From: an uncultured Nitrososphaera sp.
GTDB lineage: Archaea > Thermoproteota > Nitrososphaeria > Nitrososphaerales > Nitrososphaeraceae
Assembly: GCF_946478925.1 (NCBI RefSeq)
Contig: NZ_CAMLDP010000017.1
Location: 1-27,003, forward strand
Direction: 5' to 3'
DNA: 27,003 nt
Shown: positions 13,800 through 20,500 of the stretch, in pieces
Layout: each line of letters starts with the position of its first letter
Position numbering within the stretch: the first letter of the stretch is position 1
The notes under the pieces: generated by a model
The model's database searches: none
Seen by the model: the letters and a program-made list of their open reading frames with translations, nothing else
What the model was told of the DNA's origin: nothing
Position numbers and translations under genes: made by a program

Positions 13800-14621
13800 C
13801 TAGCTGAGAGATGACTCTAGCTCTTCCTTTCCCGCAAGGAACTTTAGCAGTATCCTGTTAAAGGTCATCGGCTTTTCGACGTAGGGCGTATGCCCGCAGT
13901 CCTTTATCACCACAAGCTCGCTGTTTGGCACTTCTCTGAATTCTTTGGCGTACTGGACCGGTATCATCCTGTCGCCGTCGCCCCACACTATCAGGGTCGG
14001 CGCGATTACCGACGACAGCCTGCCCCGGAGCGGCTGCGAGTGCCTCATGCCAAGGAGCGTCGACATGAACGCGTATTTCGCGTTTGGCAGGCCCATCCTC
14101 TTGACAAAATCCGTCACCGTGCATTCGTCTACTATGGAAGGGTCGGTTGCCATGTCGCGGAAAGCCTTTTGGGCGTTTTCGTACGTGGGGTAAAGCGCGG
14201 CCATTATGTACTGGTCAAGGATTGGAGTCGAAGTGCGCATAATGCCCGCCGGCGAGGCAAGCGCCAGCTTGTCTATCTTGCGCCTGTTGCGGATGGCGTA
14301 TTCGGTTGCCAGGTGGCCGCCAAAGGATGAGCCGACTAGGTGCGGCCTCTCAATTCCGAGGTTTTGCAAAAATCCCTCAAAAAAATCAACGAAAAAGTCC
14401 ATGGTGTATTCCACCGTGGGCTTTTCGCTATACCCAAAGCCAACAATGTCCGGCACTATCACTCGGTAATACTTTGACAGAGTGGGTGCCACGAGGAGCC
14501 AGCGCTCCGCCGAGGCGCCTAGGCCGTGCAGGAGGACAAGGTCTTTGGCGCCCCTGGCCGGGGAGCCGTAGTCGAGGTATCTTGTGGCAAGCCCGTTGAC
14601 CTTTGTCATCCGCTGCGGCAT
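13800..14621 (-). CDS. alpha/beta hydrolase
   Basis: A 273-residue alpha/beta-hydrolase-fold enzyme from ATG 14621; the frame opens at a TTG five codons earlier. The oxyanion-side motif LLHGLGASAERW is near the start, the nucleophile elbow GSSFGGH carries the Ser, Asp is in VWGDGDRMIP, and His is in DCGHTPYVEKP. The catalytic triad is thus complete. It resembles the esterase/epoxide-hydrolase/meta-cleavage-product hydrolase group, and the substrate cannot be told. A role on PHA-type polymers is tempting because the convergent neighbour is phasin-like, but that is speculation. No signal peptide. A TATA-like gaattatag at 14650-14658 (minus strand) is about 33 nt upstream. Confidence 0.92.
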   Translation of the reverse strand: MPQRMTKVNGLATRYLDYGSPARGAKDLVLLHGLGASAERWLLVAPTLSKYYRVIVPDIVGFGYSEKPTVEYTMDFFVDFFEGFLQNLGIERPHLVGSSFGGHLATEYAIRNRRKIDKLALASPAGIMRTSTPILDQYIMAALYPTYENAQKAFRDMATDPSIVDECTVTDFVKRMGLPNAKYAFMSTLLGMRHSQPLRGRLSSVIAPTLIVWGDGDRMIPVQYAKEFREVPNSELVVIKDCGHTPYVEKPMTFNRILLKFLAGKEELESSLS

Positions 14622-14747
14622 AGCTTGTTCCTGCAACAGATTTTGTCTATAATTCTACCTCCAGTCAGTTAATATAGTTATACGGTCAAAAACGGCGGCA
14701 AAGCCGGCTGTTATTGTCTTTAGTAGAATTGTTCACCCGTCGCGCAA

Positions 14748-14764
14748 GTACTGCCGGCCAGTAC
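14748..14764. promoter_or_regulatory. 17-nt palindrome, candidate operator
   Basis: Perfect arms GTACTG (14748-14753) and CAGTAC (14759-14764) flank a 5-nt centre. It lies in the 178-nt divergent region between the hydrolase and the winged-helix regulator, 9 nt upstream of the regulator's TATA-like box. Half-site spacing fits a dimeric winged-helix protein, possibly the adjacent regulator. Confidence 0.5.
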
Positions 14765-14772
14765 AACACTCT

Positions 14773-14783
14773 TTTAAAATATA
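14773..14783 (+). promoter_or_regulatory. TATA-like box of the winged-helix regulator
   Basis: tttaaaatata is centred 22 nt before ATG 14800 and about 40 before ATG 14818. Transcription could start at either side of the first ATG. Confidence 0.5.
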
Positions 14784-14799
14784 ATTTCGTAGGTCTTTT

Positions 14800-15087
14800 A
14801 TGAAAAACAGGAGTAGAATGGATATCGCTTCGGCCATGCTTGAGATAGCTCAGGGCGGGGCGATAAAGACACGGATAATGTACAGCGCCTTTATCTCGTT
14901 CCCGCAGCTGAAGGAATACCTGGAAATCCTGGTAGATAGGGGAATGCTGGAATACGCCCCCAAAGAAGGAGTGTACCGCACGACGGAGAGTGGCAGGCGA
15001 TTTCTAAAGACATACAAAGAAGTGGGACAGACGCTGTACCCCAAAGAGAGCAAGATAACGAGGATAGCTACTGCCGGCCTGCACTGA
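14800..15087 (+). CDS. winged-helix transcription regulator, ArnR1/Sso10a-like
   Basis: A 95-residue archaeal winged helix-turn-helix protein. The pattern DIASAMLEIAQGGAIKTRIM - SFPQLKEYLEILVDRGMLEY - EGVYRTTESGRRFLKTYKEV (residues about 7-74) gives helix 1, recognition helix, a beta wing, and a C-terminal helix used for dimerisation in the Sso10a/ArnR1-like group. This family is common and multi-copy in thaumarchaea. The start is ATG 14800, or ATG 14818 with GGAG just before it. A perfect palindrome upstream suggests self-regulation and perhaps control of the divergent hydrolase. It converges on a 57-aa gene 21 nt downstream. Confidence 0.85.
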   Translation: MKNRSRMDIASAMLEIAQGGAIKTRIMYSAFISFPQLKEYLEILVDRGMLEYAPKEGVYRTTESGRRFLKTYKEVGQTLYPKESKITRIATAGLH

Positions 15088-15108
15088 CAAGCGCCATGCG
15101 TATGTGCA

Positions 15109-15282
15109 CTATTCAGGCCCTTTAGAGTACTCCTTTAGAAATGCCTCTTTGATGCCGTTTGCCAAGCTACGGAGCTCGGCGTTATCGTTGAATTCGTTGA
15201 GCCTGATTGAAGACAGGCCGAGCGATCCAAGCTCTCCAAGCAGGACAGCCTGCTCGTTTTCTTGGGGGTGAATCTCGGGCAT
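15109..15282 (-). CDS. 57-residue acidic hypothetical protein
   Basis: A 57-codon gene from ATG 15280-15282 to TAG 15109-15111. The sequence is acidic and helix-prone (MPEIHPQENEQAVLLGELG, then ELRSLANGIKEAFLKEY), with no cysteine or membrane segment. A gtatatac box at 15304-15311 sits 25 nt upstream of the ATG, exactly where a leaderless promoter should be, which is the main reason to call such a short frame real. It lies between the winged-helix regulator (convergent) and a zinc-ribbon gene ending at 15353. Function unknown. Confidence 0.7.
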   Translation of the reverse strand: MPEIHPQENEQAVLLGELGSLGLSSIRLNEFNDNAELRSLANGIKEAFLKEYSKGPE

Positions 15283-15303
15283 GGGCTATTCAACACAAAA
15301 CTC

Positions 15304-15311
15304 GTATATAC
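15304..15311 (-). promoter_or_regulatory. TATA-like box of the 57-aa gene
   Basis: gtatatac (self-complementary) is centred 25 nt before the ATG at 15282. Confidence 0.5.
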
Positions 15312-15352
15312 GCAGACCGCCCGGGACGGCTAATGGTGCTGTTATCGTAATG

Positions 15353-15601
15353 CTATGTGAGGCTGCCGGGGCTGCGCACTGCCCTTGCCGCCACTGTTGA
15401 TGATGCATAGCGCGCGTATTTCTGCATAAAGTACCTGCCGTTCTTGCGCACGATGTCGCGGTACAAGTCCGGCTGCGAGACAAAAGCCGGCGTGTCTGCC
15501 TGGTAGTGGCCGCAGCGCCAGCATATCCACTCTGTCCAGCGGCCGTCGCGGTACTCGTATACCGCGTTTTCGCACGTCGGGCAAGCAAACGACATCGACA
15601 T
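15353..15601 (-). CDS. small zinc-ribbon protein
   Basis: An 82-residue protein with two Cys-x-x-Cys knuckles, CPTC (7-10) and CWRC (27-30), separated by a Trp/Tyr-rich stretch (EYRDGRWTEWI). This is a one-site zinc ribbon. The remainder (YRDIVRKNGRYFMQKYARYA) is basic and helical. Two in-frame ATG codons (15601 and 15595) are possible; an overlapping frame from 15605 lacks paired cysteines and is rejected. The tail after residue 62 is Ala/Ser/Arg-rich and featureless. It may bind RNA or DNA or act as a small adaptor. No family name can be assigned. Confidence 0.75.
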   Translation of the reverse strand: MSMSFACPTCENAVYEYRDGRWTEWICWRCGHYQADTPAFVSQPDLYRDIVRKNGRYFMQKYARYASSTVAARAVRSPGSLT

Positions 15602-15686
15602 TCATCGCAGGATTGCTTTTCTATTACATTGCTCAACGATTTTAGATAAACAGCTGGAATTAGTTAGTTTAAATCCTCGTCTATGC

Positions 15687-16070
15687 GTGCCGGTACCCGT
15701 CTTGGCAAACGAAGTCGCAATCTCGCTCGCAGAAAAAGAGGTGGCCGCCGGCCAGGAACTGCATGGGACTATCGTGATAAACTATGCCGGCAGGTGGGAC
15801 AGCGTGGTAATAAACTCTCAGATAGAGAATTCAAGCGACGTCTTTACGTACAGTCTGCTAAATGGCAAAAAGATCAAGCACCCGTACGCCCGACTGTCGA
15901 TATTCAAAGACGAGCTGAAGGGCAGGACTGTAGTAGAGTTTGTTTCGTCGACGAACCACGTGCCTGCAGGAGATTATACAAGCGTCAAGTTCCGCGTGAC
16001 TCTCATCCAGGAGCACAAGGAAATCTTTTCCGACATTGCCTACATAAAAGTAGTAAAAAAGAGCACCTAA
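15687..16070 (+). CDS. hypothetical protein, beta-sandwich-like
   Basis: A 127-residue protein from GTG 15687. A TTG at 15702 is an alternative better spaced from the TATA-like gtttaaatc at 15665-15673. Alternating strands dominate (GTIVINYAGRWDSVVINSQI, then RTVVEFVSSTN, then SVKFRVTLIQEHKEIFSDIA), giving an immunoglobulin- or arrestin-like all-beta outline. It has no cysteine, signal peptide or membrane helix. A second open frame on the same DNA (from 15683) is Arg/Gly-rich and looks like a shadow. The gene converges on the cupredoxin gene, 12 nt apart. Function unknown. Confidence 0.75.
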   Translation: MPVPVLANEVAISLAEKEVAAGQELHGTIVINYAGRWDSVVINSQIENSSDVFTYSLLNGKKIKHPYARLSIFKDELKGRTVVEFVSSTNHVPAGDYTSVKFRVTLIQEHKEIFSDIAYIKVVKKST

Positions 16071-16082
16071 TCCGCTGACTGA

Positions 16083-16556
16083 CTAGGCGAAGCTCTCTGT
16101 TACGTCGACAGAGCCTTGCATCCACGGGTGCGGCTCACAGTGGTAATGGTATGTGCCTACGGCCGTAAACGTAAACTCGTATGTGGCTCCGGGAGGAACT
16201 AGACCGATTGTGTCAATGGAGTTAAAGCTGCCGTTTATCTTGTCTTTGTACCCTTCGTCGCTAGTGATGCTGTGGGGGACTTCATCGGTGTTCTTCCAGA
16301 TGATGTGGTTGTTTGTGCCAAGTGCAGAGCGTATGTCCTTTGGGTCAAAGAACTGGGGGTTTGACTGGACCGAAGAGCCTGGGGTTATCTTGACTGTCAG
16401 GCTCTCTGCGGGATGCAGCACTGCCGCCGGCAAGATTGGCTTGGCGTTTACCGCCGGGACATACATGTATTGGTAATAGGCCATGCTTATGCCTACTGCG
16501 ATGACGAACGCGATGATGCTGATGCCGCCGGCGTGGTTTGACATCTGGTTTGTCAT
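16083..16556 (-). CDS. membrane-anchored cupredoxin (plastocyanin-like blue copper protein)
   Basis: A 157-residue type-1 copper protein likely acting as a mobile or tethered electron carrier outside the cytoplasmic membrane. One hydrophobic helix (about 12-32) anchors the N-terminus. The cupredoxin domain (about 52-152) has the ligands His95 (DEVPHSIT) and Cys140, His143 and Met146 in HCEPHPWMQG. The gene follows the cytochrome b gene by 52 nt and has its own TATA-like box at 16584-16592. Thaumarchaea use many small copper proteins in place of cytochrome c, so it is a natural acceptor for the Rieske/cytochrome b complex next to it. The exact partner is inferred. Confidence 0.93.
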   Translation of the reverse strand: MTNQMSNHAGGISIIAFVIAVGISMAYYQYMYVPAVNAKPILPAAVLHPAESLTVKITPGSSVQSNPQFFDPKDIRSALGTNNHIIWKNTDEVPHSITSDEGYKDKINGSFNSIDTIGLVPPGATYEFTFTAVGTYHYHCEPHPWMQGSVDVTESFA

Positions 16557-16583
16557 CTGCTGATCACCGTGGCTTTATTTTCA

Positions 16584-16592
16584 CATATAAAG
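16584..16592 (-). promoter_or_regulatory. TATA-like box of the cupredoxin gene
   Basis: The minus strand reads ctttatatg, centred about 32 nt before ATG 16556. The cupredoxin can therefore be transcribed apart from the cytochrome b gene. Confidence 0.45.
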
Positions 16593-16608
16593 TTTGTTTG
16601 TTGAGCCG

Positions 16609-18240
16609 TCATGGGTTTTTCGGGCCCTTGATGTCTGGGTTGTTTTCTGCTGCTGTTGTTGTGCCTGTTGTTGTTGCTGCCGTCTTGGCTCCCGGGGCAG
16701 GCCCAGAAGTCGATGAAGTCGCGGCCTTTTGCGGGGGGAGCTGTGCCGGCTTTTCTGCAGGCTTGGCCGCCGGTTGCGTAGCAGACGGTGGAGCTGCAAG
16801 CGGCTTTTCCTGCGTCGGTGTCGCCGGAGACGGCTTTGGAGGCGCTGCCGCTGGCTTGGGTGCCGGCGGGGTGGGCTTGGGCGGTGGAGCCTTTGCCTGT
16901 GCCTTGCCGTACCTGTACAGGTGGAACATGCCTGCAAAGACCAGCATCATGATGCCTACTATGAACAGCGAGTAGTTCTTCATCCCGTCAAGCATCGCAT
17001 AGTACGCGGCGATGTTTAGGTACACCTGGAACCCGATGAGCACTACGAACAGGGCGTAGAGCCATTTTTGCGAAAGCTCTATCGAGGACTTGCCCGCCTT
17101 CTTGGGCTGCGCCTTGGCGTTTGCCTCTGCGTGCTTGGCCAGCTTTATCATCATGTATGTAAAGCCAAACGAGAGCGGCACCAGCAATATCATGACCAGA
17201 TAGAAGAATATCGGGTCGATGACGAGCCTCTCCAGCAGCGCTTTGTGCGTGTCAGGGTCAATGTAGAATCCCCAGTACGTGGTAACCAATATCTGCGCAA
17301 GGCTGGTAATGCCTACCGCGGTGACGATCGGCCTGTCCTTCCAGGAGAATTTCTTGTACCTGTCGACAAACGGTACGAGTAGTAGTGCGCCTATGAACAG
17401 GCCCGGCCACGCGACGCCTGTGACGAACTTGTCGTACATCGTCCTGAGGAATGCGTACAGGCCAGTGAGGTACCACTCTGGCACGGTAATGCCCGGAGGA
17501 ACGTGGGGATCAAATGGGAGCCCGAGTCCTACTGGGAACACTCCTCCTGTGAGCATGATTGCGCCCGAGATTGCCATGACCATCGGCACGTCGAACACCA
17601 GGAACCTGGGGAAGTGGACTACCATGAGGCCCAGCAGCGCGATAGGCAGCATGAACACGTGGAATGTGTAAAAGCGCAGGATAAAGTCGTGGAACCCTGC
17701 GCCAAAGAACGCTTCACGCATCTGCGGTCCCATGATAGGTATGGAGTTTGTGAGCGAAGCCGCAATAGAGATTGCCAATTCTGCGCGCTCTGAGAATATG
17801 ATGTCGTAGCCGGTGAACGCCTCAAGGATGGTGAGCACGCCCAGTATGATGCCTGTAACCCACAGGATCTCGTTTCTGATCTTGTACCTGCCGCTAAAGT
17901 ACTGGTAGTACATGTGGAGCAGGGCGAGCATGACCATGCCGTTTGAAGCGTGGTAGTGTATGTTGCGTATGTGGAACCCGTAGGGGATGGTGTCGTTGAT
18001 GTTCTTGACGCTGTTCCACGCCCTGTCGAGGATTGGCTCGTACCAGAGCATGAGAAGCGCGCCGGTGATGCCCAGGATGATGAATACGACGAAGGTCAGC
18101 ATTCCGAGGAAGCCCAGCGGGCTGACGAACCTTCCTGGGAACGTGAACTTCATTCCCATGAATATGGTTCGCTCTACCCCGGCGTACATCCACCGGAAGA
18201 ATCTCGTCAGACTGTTCTCATACGTTAAGGAAGCGCCCAT
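16609..18240 (-). CDS. cytochrome b/b6, full-length, with extra helices and Pro/Ala-rich tail
   Basis: A 543-residue quinol-oxidising subunit of a complex III-like enzyme. Four haem b ligands are His95 and His109 (helix B, spacing 14), and His194 and His209 (helix D, spacing 15). The 15-residue spacing and RFYTFHVFMLP resemble cytochrome b6. The PEWY quinol-site motif is at 254-257, and the b6 and subunit-IV regions are in one chain. No N-terminal Cys for covalent haem c is seen. After the usual helices come two more (about 394-412 and 422-442), then a tail of about 97 residues of Pro, Ala, Lys and Thr. ATG 18240 is chosen over TTG 18249; it overlaps the Rieske gene by 23 nt, so the two are co-translated. 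Confidence 0.94.
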   Translation of the reverse strand: MGASLTYENSLTRFFRWMYAGVERTIFMGMKFTFPGRFVSPLGFLGMLTFVVFIILGITGALLMLWYEPILDRAWNSVKNINDTIPYGFHIRNIHYHASNGMVMLALLHMYYQYFSGRYKIRNEILWVTGIILGVLTILEAFTGYDIIFSERAELAISIAASLTNSIPIMGPQMREAFFGAGFHDFILRFYTFHVFMLPIALLGLMVVHFPRFLVFDVPMVMAISGAIMLTGGVFPVGLGLPFDPHVPPGITVPEWYLTGLYAFLRTMYDKFVTGVAWPGLFIGALLLVPFVDRYKKFSWKDRPIVTAVGITSLAQILVTTYWGFYIDPDTHKALLERLVIDPIFFYLVMILLVPLSFGFTYMMIKLAKHAEANAKAQPKKAGKSSIELSQKWLYALFVVLIGFQVYLNIAAYYAMLDGMKNYSLFIVGIMMLVFAGMFHLYRYGKAQAKAPPPKPTPPAPKPAAAPPKPSPATPTQEKPLAAPPSATQPAAKPAEKPAQLPPQKAATSSTSGPAPGAKTAATTTGTTTAAENNPDIKGPKNP

Positions 18241-18832
18241 AACCAACAATCCCGTTTTTATTCGGACTCCATGTCGGAGGCAGTATCCATATCTTGCCGT
18301 CCTTGTCGACCTCTAGGTCTAGCCTTGGGAGCACGTTTGAGGGCGGGCCCTGGAGTGAAGCCGGTCCTGCAAATGCCTTGCCCGTGAATGGGTCGTACAT
18401 GCTACCGTGACAGGGGCACTCTCCCCTCTTGCGGCCTGTGTCTGGAAAGTATTTCCAGAGGCACCAGAGATGGAGGCACACCATGCTGTAAGCGCGGAAA
18501 GCAGAAGCGTCGGTCTTGTCGCCGCCAAGCTCTGGAGGCAGCCTGATGAACTGCCAGGTGCGGAAAGCCTCTTTGTTGAGGACTGCGTCCTTGCTCTTGG
18601 GGTATATGATAGCCTCAGAATGGTTAATCGGAAAATCTTTAACCGTTGCCTGACTGCCGTCTGGAAGCTCTACGGGCTGCTTTTCGCCCACGTTTCCTTG
18701 GGGGTTTGGAAGGAACTTGCCCCAATCCACAAACGGCGTAAACGTCATGACGGTGCCTGCAGCGGCCATGAGCTTTAAAAAGTCACGCCTTGACACCTTA
18801 CCTCCTGGCGGTAGTGGAGGATTCTGCGCCAT
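18218..18832 (-). CDS. Rieske [2Fe-2S] protein with Tat signal
   Basis: A 204-residue Rieske subunit of the cytochrome bc/b6f-like complex. The twin-arginine motif SRRDFLK (14-20) with the following hydrophobic stretch exports the folded protein and leaves an N-terminal anchor. The cluster is bound by Cys119 and His121 (CLHLWC) and Cys139 and His142 (CPCHGS), with Cys124 and Cys141 placed to form the usual disulfide. GPASLQGPP near 157-164 is the conserved proline loop. It is first in the operon, followed by overlapping cytochrome b and then a cupredoxin. A TATA-like tract at 18853-18865 lies about 28 nt before the ATG. Confidence 0.96.
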   Translation of the reverse strand: MAQNPPLPPGGKVSRRDFLKLMAAAGTVMTFTPFVDWGKFLPNPQGNVGEKQPVELPDGSQATVKDFPINHSEAIIYPKSKDAVLNKEAFRTWQFIRLPPELGGDKTDASAFRAYSMVCLHLWCLWKYFPDTGRKRGECPCHGSMYDPFTGKAFAGPASLQGPPSNVLPRLDLEVDKDGKIWILPPTWSPNKNGIVGYGRFLNV

Positions 18833-18852
18833 ATGCCAAAAACTGGCTTGGA

Positions 18853-18865
18853 TTTAATTAATAAA
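18853..18865 (-). promoter_or_regulatory. TATA-like box of the Rieske/cytochrome b operon
   Basis: The minus strand reads tttattaattaaa, centred about 28 nt before ATG 18832, in the 45-nt gap after the pentapeptide-repeat gene. Confidence 0.5.
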
Positions 18866-18877
18866 CGTTTGTCCTAA

Positions 18878-19375
18878 TTAGTGCTTCTCGTTCCAGGGGG
18901 TTCCGTCCAGCTTGGCGTATTTCAGATACGCACCCATCCTGTCAGAGCCGGCCACGTTGGCGTTCTGCATGTTTGCCTCTACAAACACCGTCTGCGACAT
19001 CCTGACTGCGCCCATGTCTGCGCCGGACAGGTTGGCCCACATGAAATTGGCTTTCGTGGCGTCGGCGCCGGAAAGCTTGGCACCCTTCATATCTGCGTAC
19101 ATGAAAATCGTCTCCTTGCAGTCTGCACCTTCAAAGTTTGCGCCGCTCATCTCGGACTGTACAAAGTTTGCGCCTGAAAGGTTCGCCCTGGCAAAGTTGG
19201 CGTTTGTCGCCACCACGCCGTTGAGGTACGCGCCGGCGATGTTCTTGCCCGTAAAATCTTCGCCGGTGAGGTCCAGTTTCGTAGTCAGGTTCTTCATCCT
19301 CCACGCGTTGAACTCTTGTACCTTGCCTTCGCGGAGAAGGTTCAGGGCTTCTATTGACACGTTTCTTTGCAGCAT
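18878..19375 (-). CDS. pentapeptide-repeat protein
   Basis: About 165 residues from ATG 19375; GTG 19384 would add three. After a helical N-terminus of about 35 residues comes a run of A(N/D)(L/F/M)xx pentapeptides (for example NANFARANLSGANF, then AKLSGADATKANFMWANLSGAD), continuing almost to the end. This predicts a right-handed beta-helix. Such proteins serve as scaffolds or DNA mimics, and their targets are rarely predictable. No signal peptide is seen. It lies 24 nt after the diphthine synthase stop and is probably in that transcript, although a TATA-like run is also present just upstream. Confidence 0.9.
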   Translation of the reverse strand: MLQRNVSIEALNLLREGKVQEFNAWRMKNLTTKLDLTGEDFTGKNIAGAYLNGVVATNANFARANLSGANFVQSEMSGANFEGADCKETIFMYADMKGAKLSGADATKANFMWANLSGADMGAVRMSQTVFVEANMQNANVAGSDRMGAYLKYAKLDGTPWNEKH

Positions 19376-19399
19376 TTTTGCCACATATATAACTACACT

Positions 19400-20461
19400 T
19401 CAGGGGTTCCATGGGTTGATTCCCTTTTGGAACCTCAACGCGTCCACAAGCCCTTCAGCATAGCCGATGCTCAGGACCGCAAGCTCGTGCTTGCCCTGCC
19501 GCAAGAAACGCTCGGCGTCGTCGATATAGTATTCGGCGTTGTCCAGCACTTCGTGCATACCCTTGCTTTCGCCCTCCTTCCGCAGGATGTCTCGCATGTG
19601 CCGGACCGCCTCCCTTGCCTTTGGCGCATAGCGCTCTATCATCTGCGCAGAAATGCGCTTTACCTGCGCCGAATTGTCCGCCGGGCTGTCAAGGCACACG
19701 GTCAGCGCTTCAAGGGCCTCCTCCTCCGTGAAATGCAGGCTCGCCGGCACGATGACAGAGTGCGGGCCAGTGCCAAAGCCGACGCCGGCAAGCGACTTTA
19801 TTTTCCCTGACACTATGCGCGAGTCGTCAGAGCCAAGCCTTGATGCGACGACTACGAACGTCTCTTCTGAAAATACGCGGTGGCGCAGGTCGCGTTCGGC
19901 GTCAAGGAGCATCTTTAGCACGGTAGCAGGATCAAGAAAGAACGGCGCGCCCGTCTTTTCGTCTTGGCTGTATTCAGTCAGGATGAGTGTGTGGCTTCCA
20001 GAAAGCAGGTTGTCAAACACCGTGTTGTAGACGCTCATCGCCGACTTTGGCTCTGACATCATCGTGACCGTCCTGCCGAACTTGTACATGTGCAGGCCGC
20101 ATTCGCCCATGATTGACGTTATGCCGGACGCGGCGTGCAGGATGCCTGTCTTTATCGACGCCTTTGCCGCCCTCGCGCGAAGCTCGGTGTGGGTAGTGGC
20201 AAGAAGCGGGTCGCCGTAGGTGACAAGCGCCACCTGCTTTTCCTTTGCGGCTTCAAGTATCTCCCTGCCGTCCTCTACGAACCAGCGCTGCACGGGTTTT
20301 GCGCTCTTGCCGATTGTTGTGTTTATCCCGTCAAGGTCGCTGTCCGCAAGGGCGCTTGTGAACCTTTCAATGAAAACAATGTCGCACTTTTTCAACACCT
20401 GCACCGCCTCAAGGCTGAGCCCCATGTGGCCGCTGATGCCTGCGCCTACCAACCAGAGCAT
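19400..20461 (-). CDS. dphB: diphthine synthase fused to a DUF357 domain
   Basis: A 353-residue protein. Residues 1-262 are diphthine synthase, the SAM-dependent methylase that makes diphthine on the His of elongation factor 2. Landmarks are LVGAGISGHMGLSLEAV at the N-terminus, TYGDPLLATTH (81-91), the SGITSIMGECGLHMYKFG loop (112-129) and GFGTGPHSVIVP (228-239). The usual archaeal enzyme ends at about 260. Here residues 265-353 add an all-helical domain (QMIERYAPKAREAVRHMRD, then LDNAEYYIDDAERFL, then AVLSIGYAEGLVDALR) matching the DUF357 pattern often seen as a separate small protein. The promoter is at 20488-20496. Confidence 0.92.
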   Translation of the reverse strand: MLWLVGAGISGHMGLSLEAVQVLKKCDIVFIERFTSALADSDLDGINTTIGKSAKPVQRWFVEDGREILEAAKEKQVALVTYGDPLLATTHTELRARAAKASIKTGILHAASGITSIMGECGLHMYKFGRTVTMMSEPKSAMSVYNTVFDNLLSGSHTLILTEYSQDEKTGAPFFLDPATVLKMLLDAERDLRHRVFSEETFVVVASRLGSDDSRIVSGKIKSLAGVGFGTGPHSVIVPASLHFTEEEALEALTVCLDSPADNSAQVKRISAQMIERYAPKAREAVRHMRDILRKEGESKGMHEVLDNAEYYIDDAERFLRQGKHELAVLSIGYAEGLVDALRFQKGINPWNP

Positions 20462-20487
20462 ATTATGAGAGGTAGAGCGTGGCGGCG

Positions 20488-20496
20488 CCTATATGA
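20488..20496 (-). promoter_or_regulatory. TATA-like box of dphB
   Basis: The minus strand reads tcatatagg, centred 31 nt before ATG 20461, in the 39-nt gap after lysK. dphB can be its own unit rather than the end of the lysine operon. Confidence 0.4.
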
Positions 20497-20500
20497 TTTG

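Noticed and set aside
14675..14690. GTTAATATAGTTATAC near the hydrolase promoter as a palindrome or a match to the lysine-operon site
   Set aside because: Arms do not pair properly. The shared TAACTATATT word with 23949-23958 is short and AT-rich, so chance is likely.
15342..15605. alternative minus-strand frames over the zinc-ribbon gene
   Set aside because: They lack the two Cys-x-x-Cys knuckles and have high Arg content. The 15353-15601 frame is the protein-like one.
15683..16078. overlapping 131-codon frame with ATG 15683
   Set aside because: It is Arg/Gly-rich and featureless, while the frame at 15687 gives a regular beta-strand protein.
16630..16700. apparent trinucleotide microsatellite (GTT/GCT-rich)
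   Set aside because: It is the coding DNA of the Pro/Ala/Thr tail of cytochrome b (Thr/Ala/Gly codons), not an independent repeat.
18912..19463. 183-codon plus-strand frame over the pentapeptide-repeat gene
   Set aside because: Its repeats simply mirror the pentapeptide repeats. The minus strand shows the genuine A(N/D)(L/F)xx pattern.
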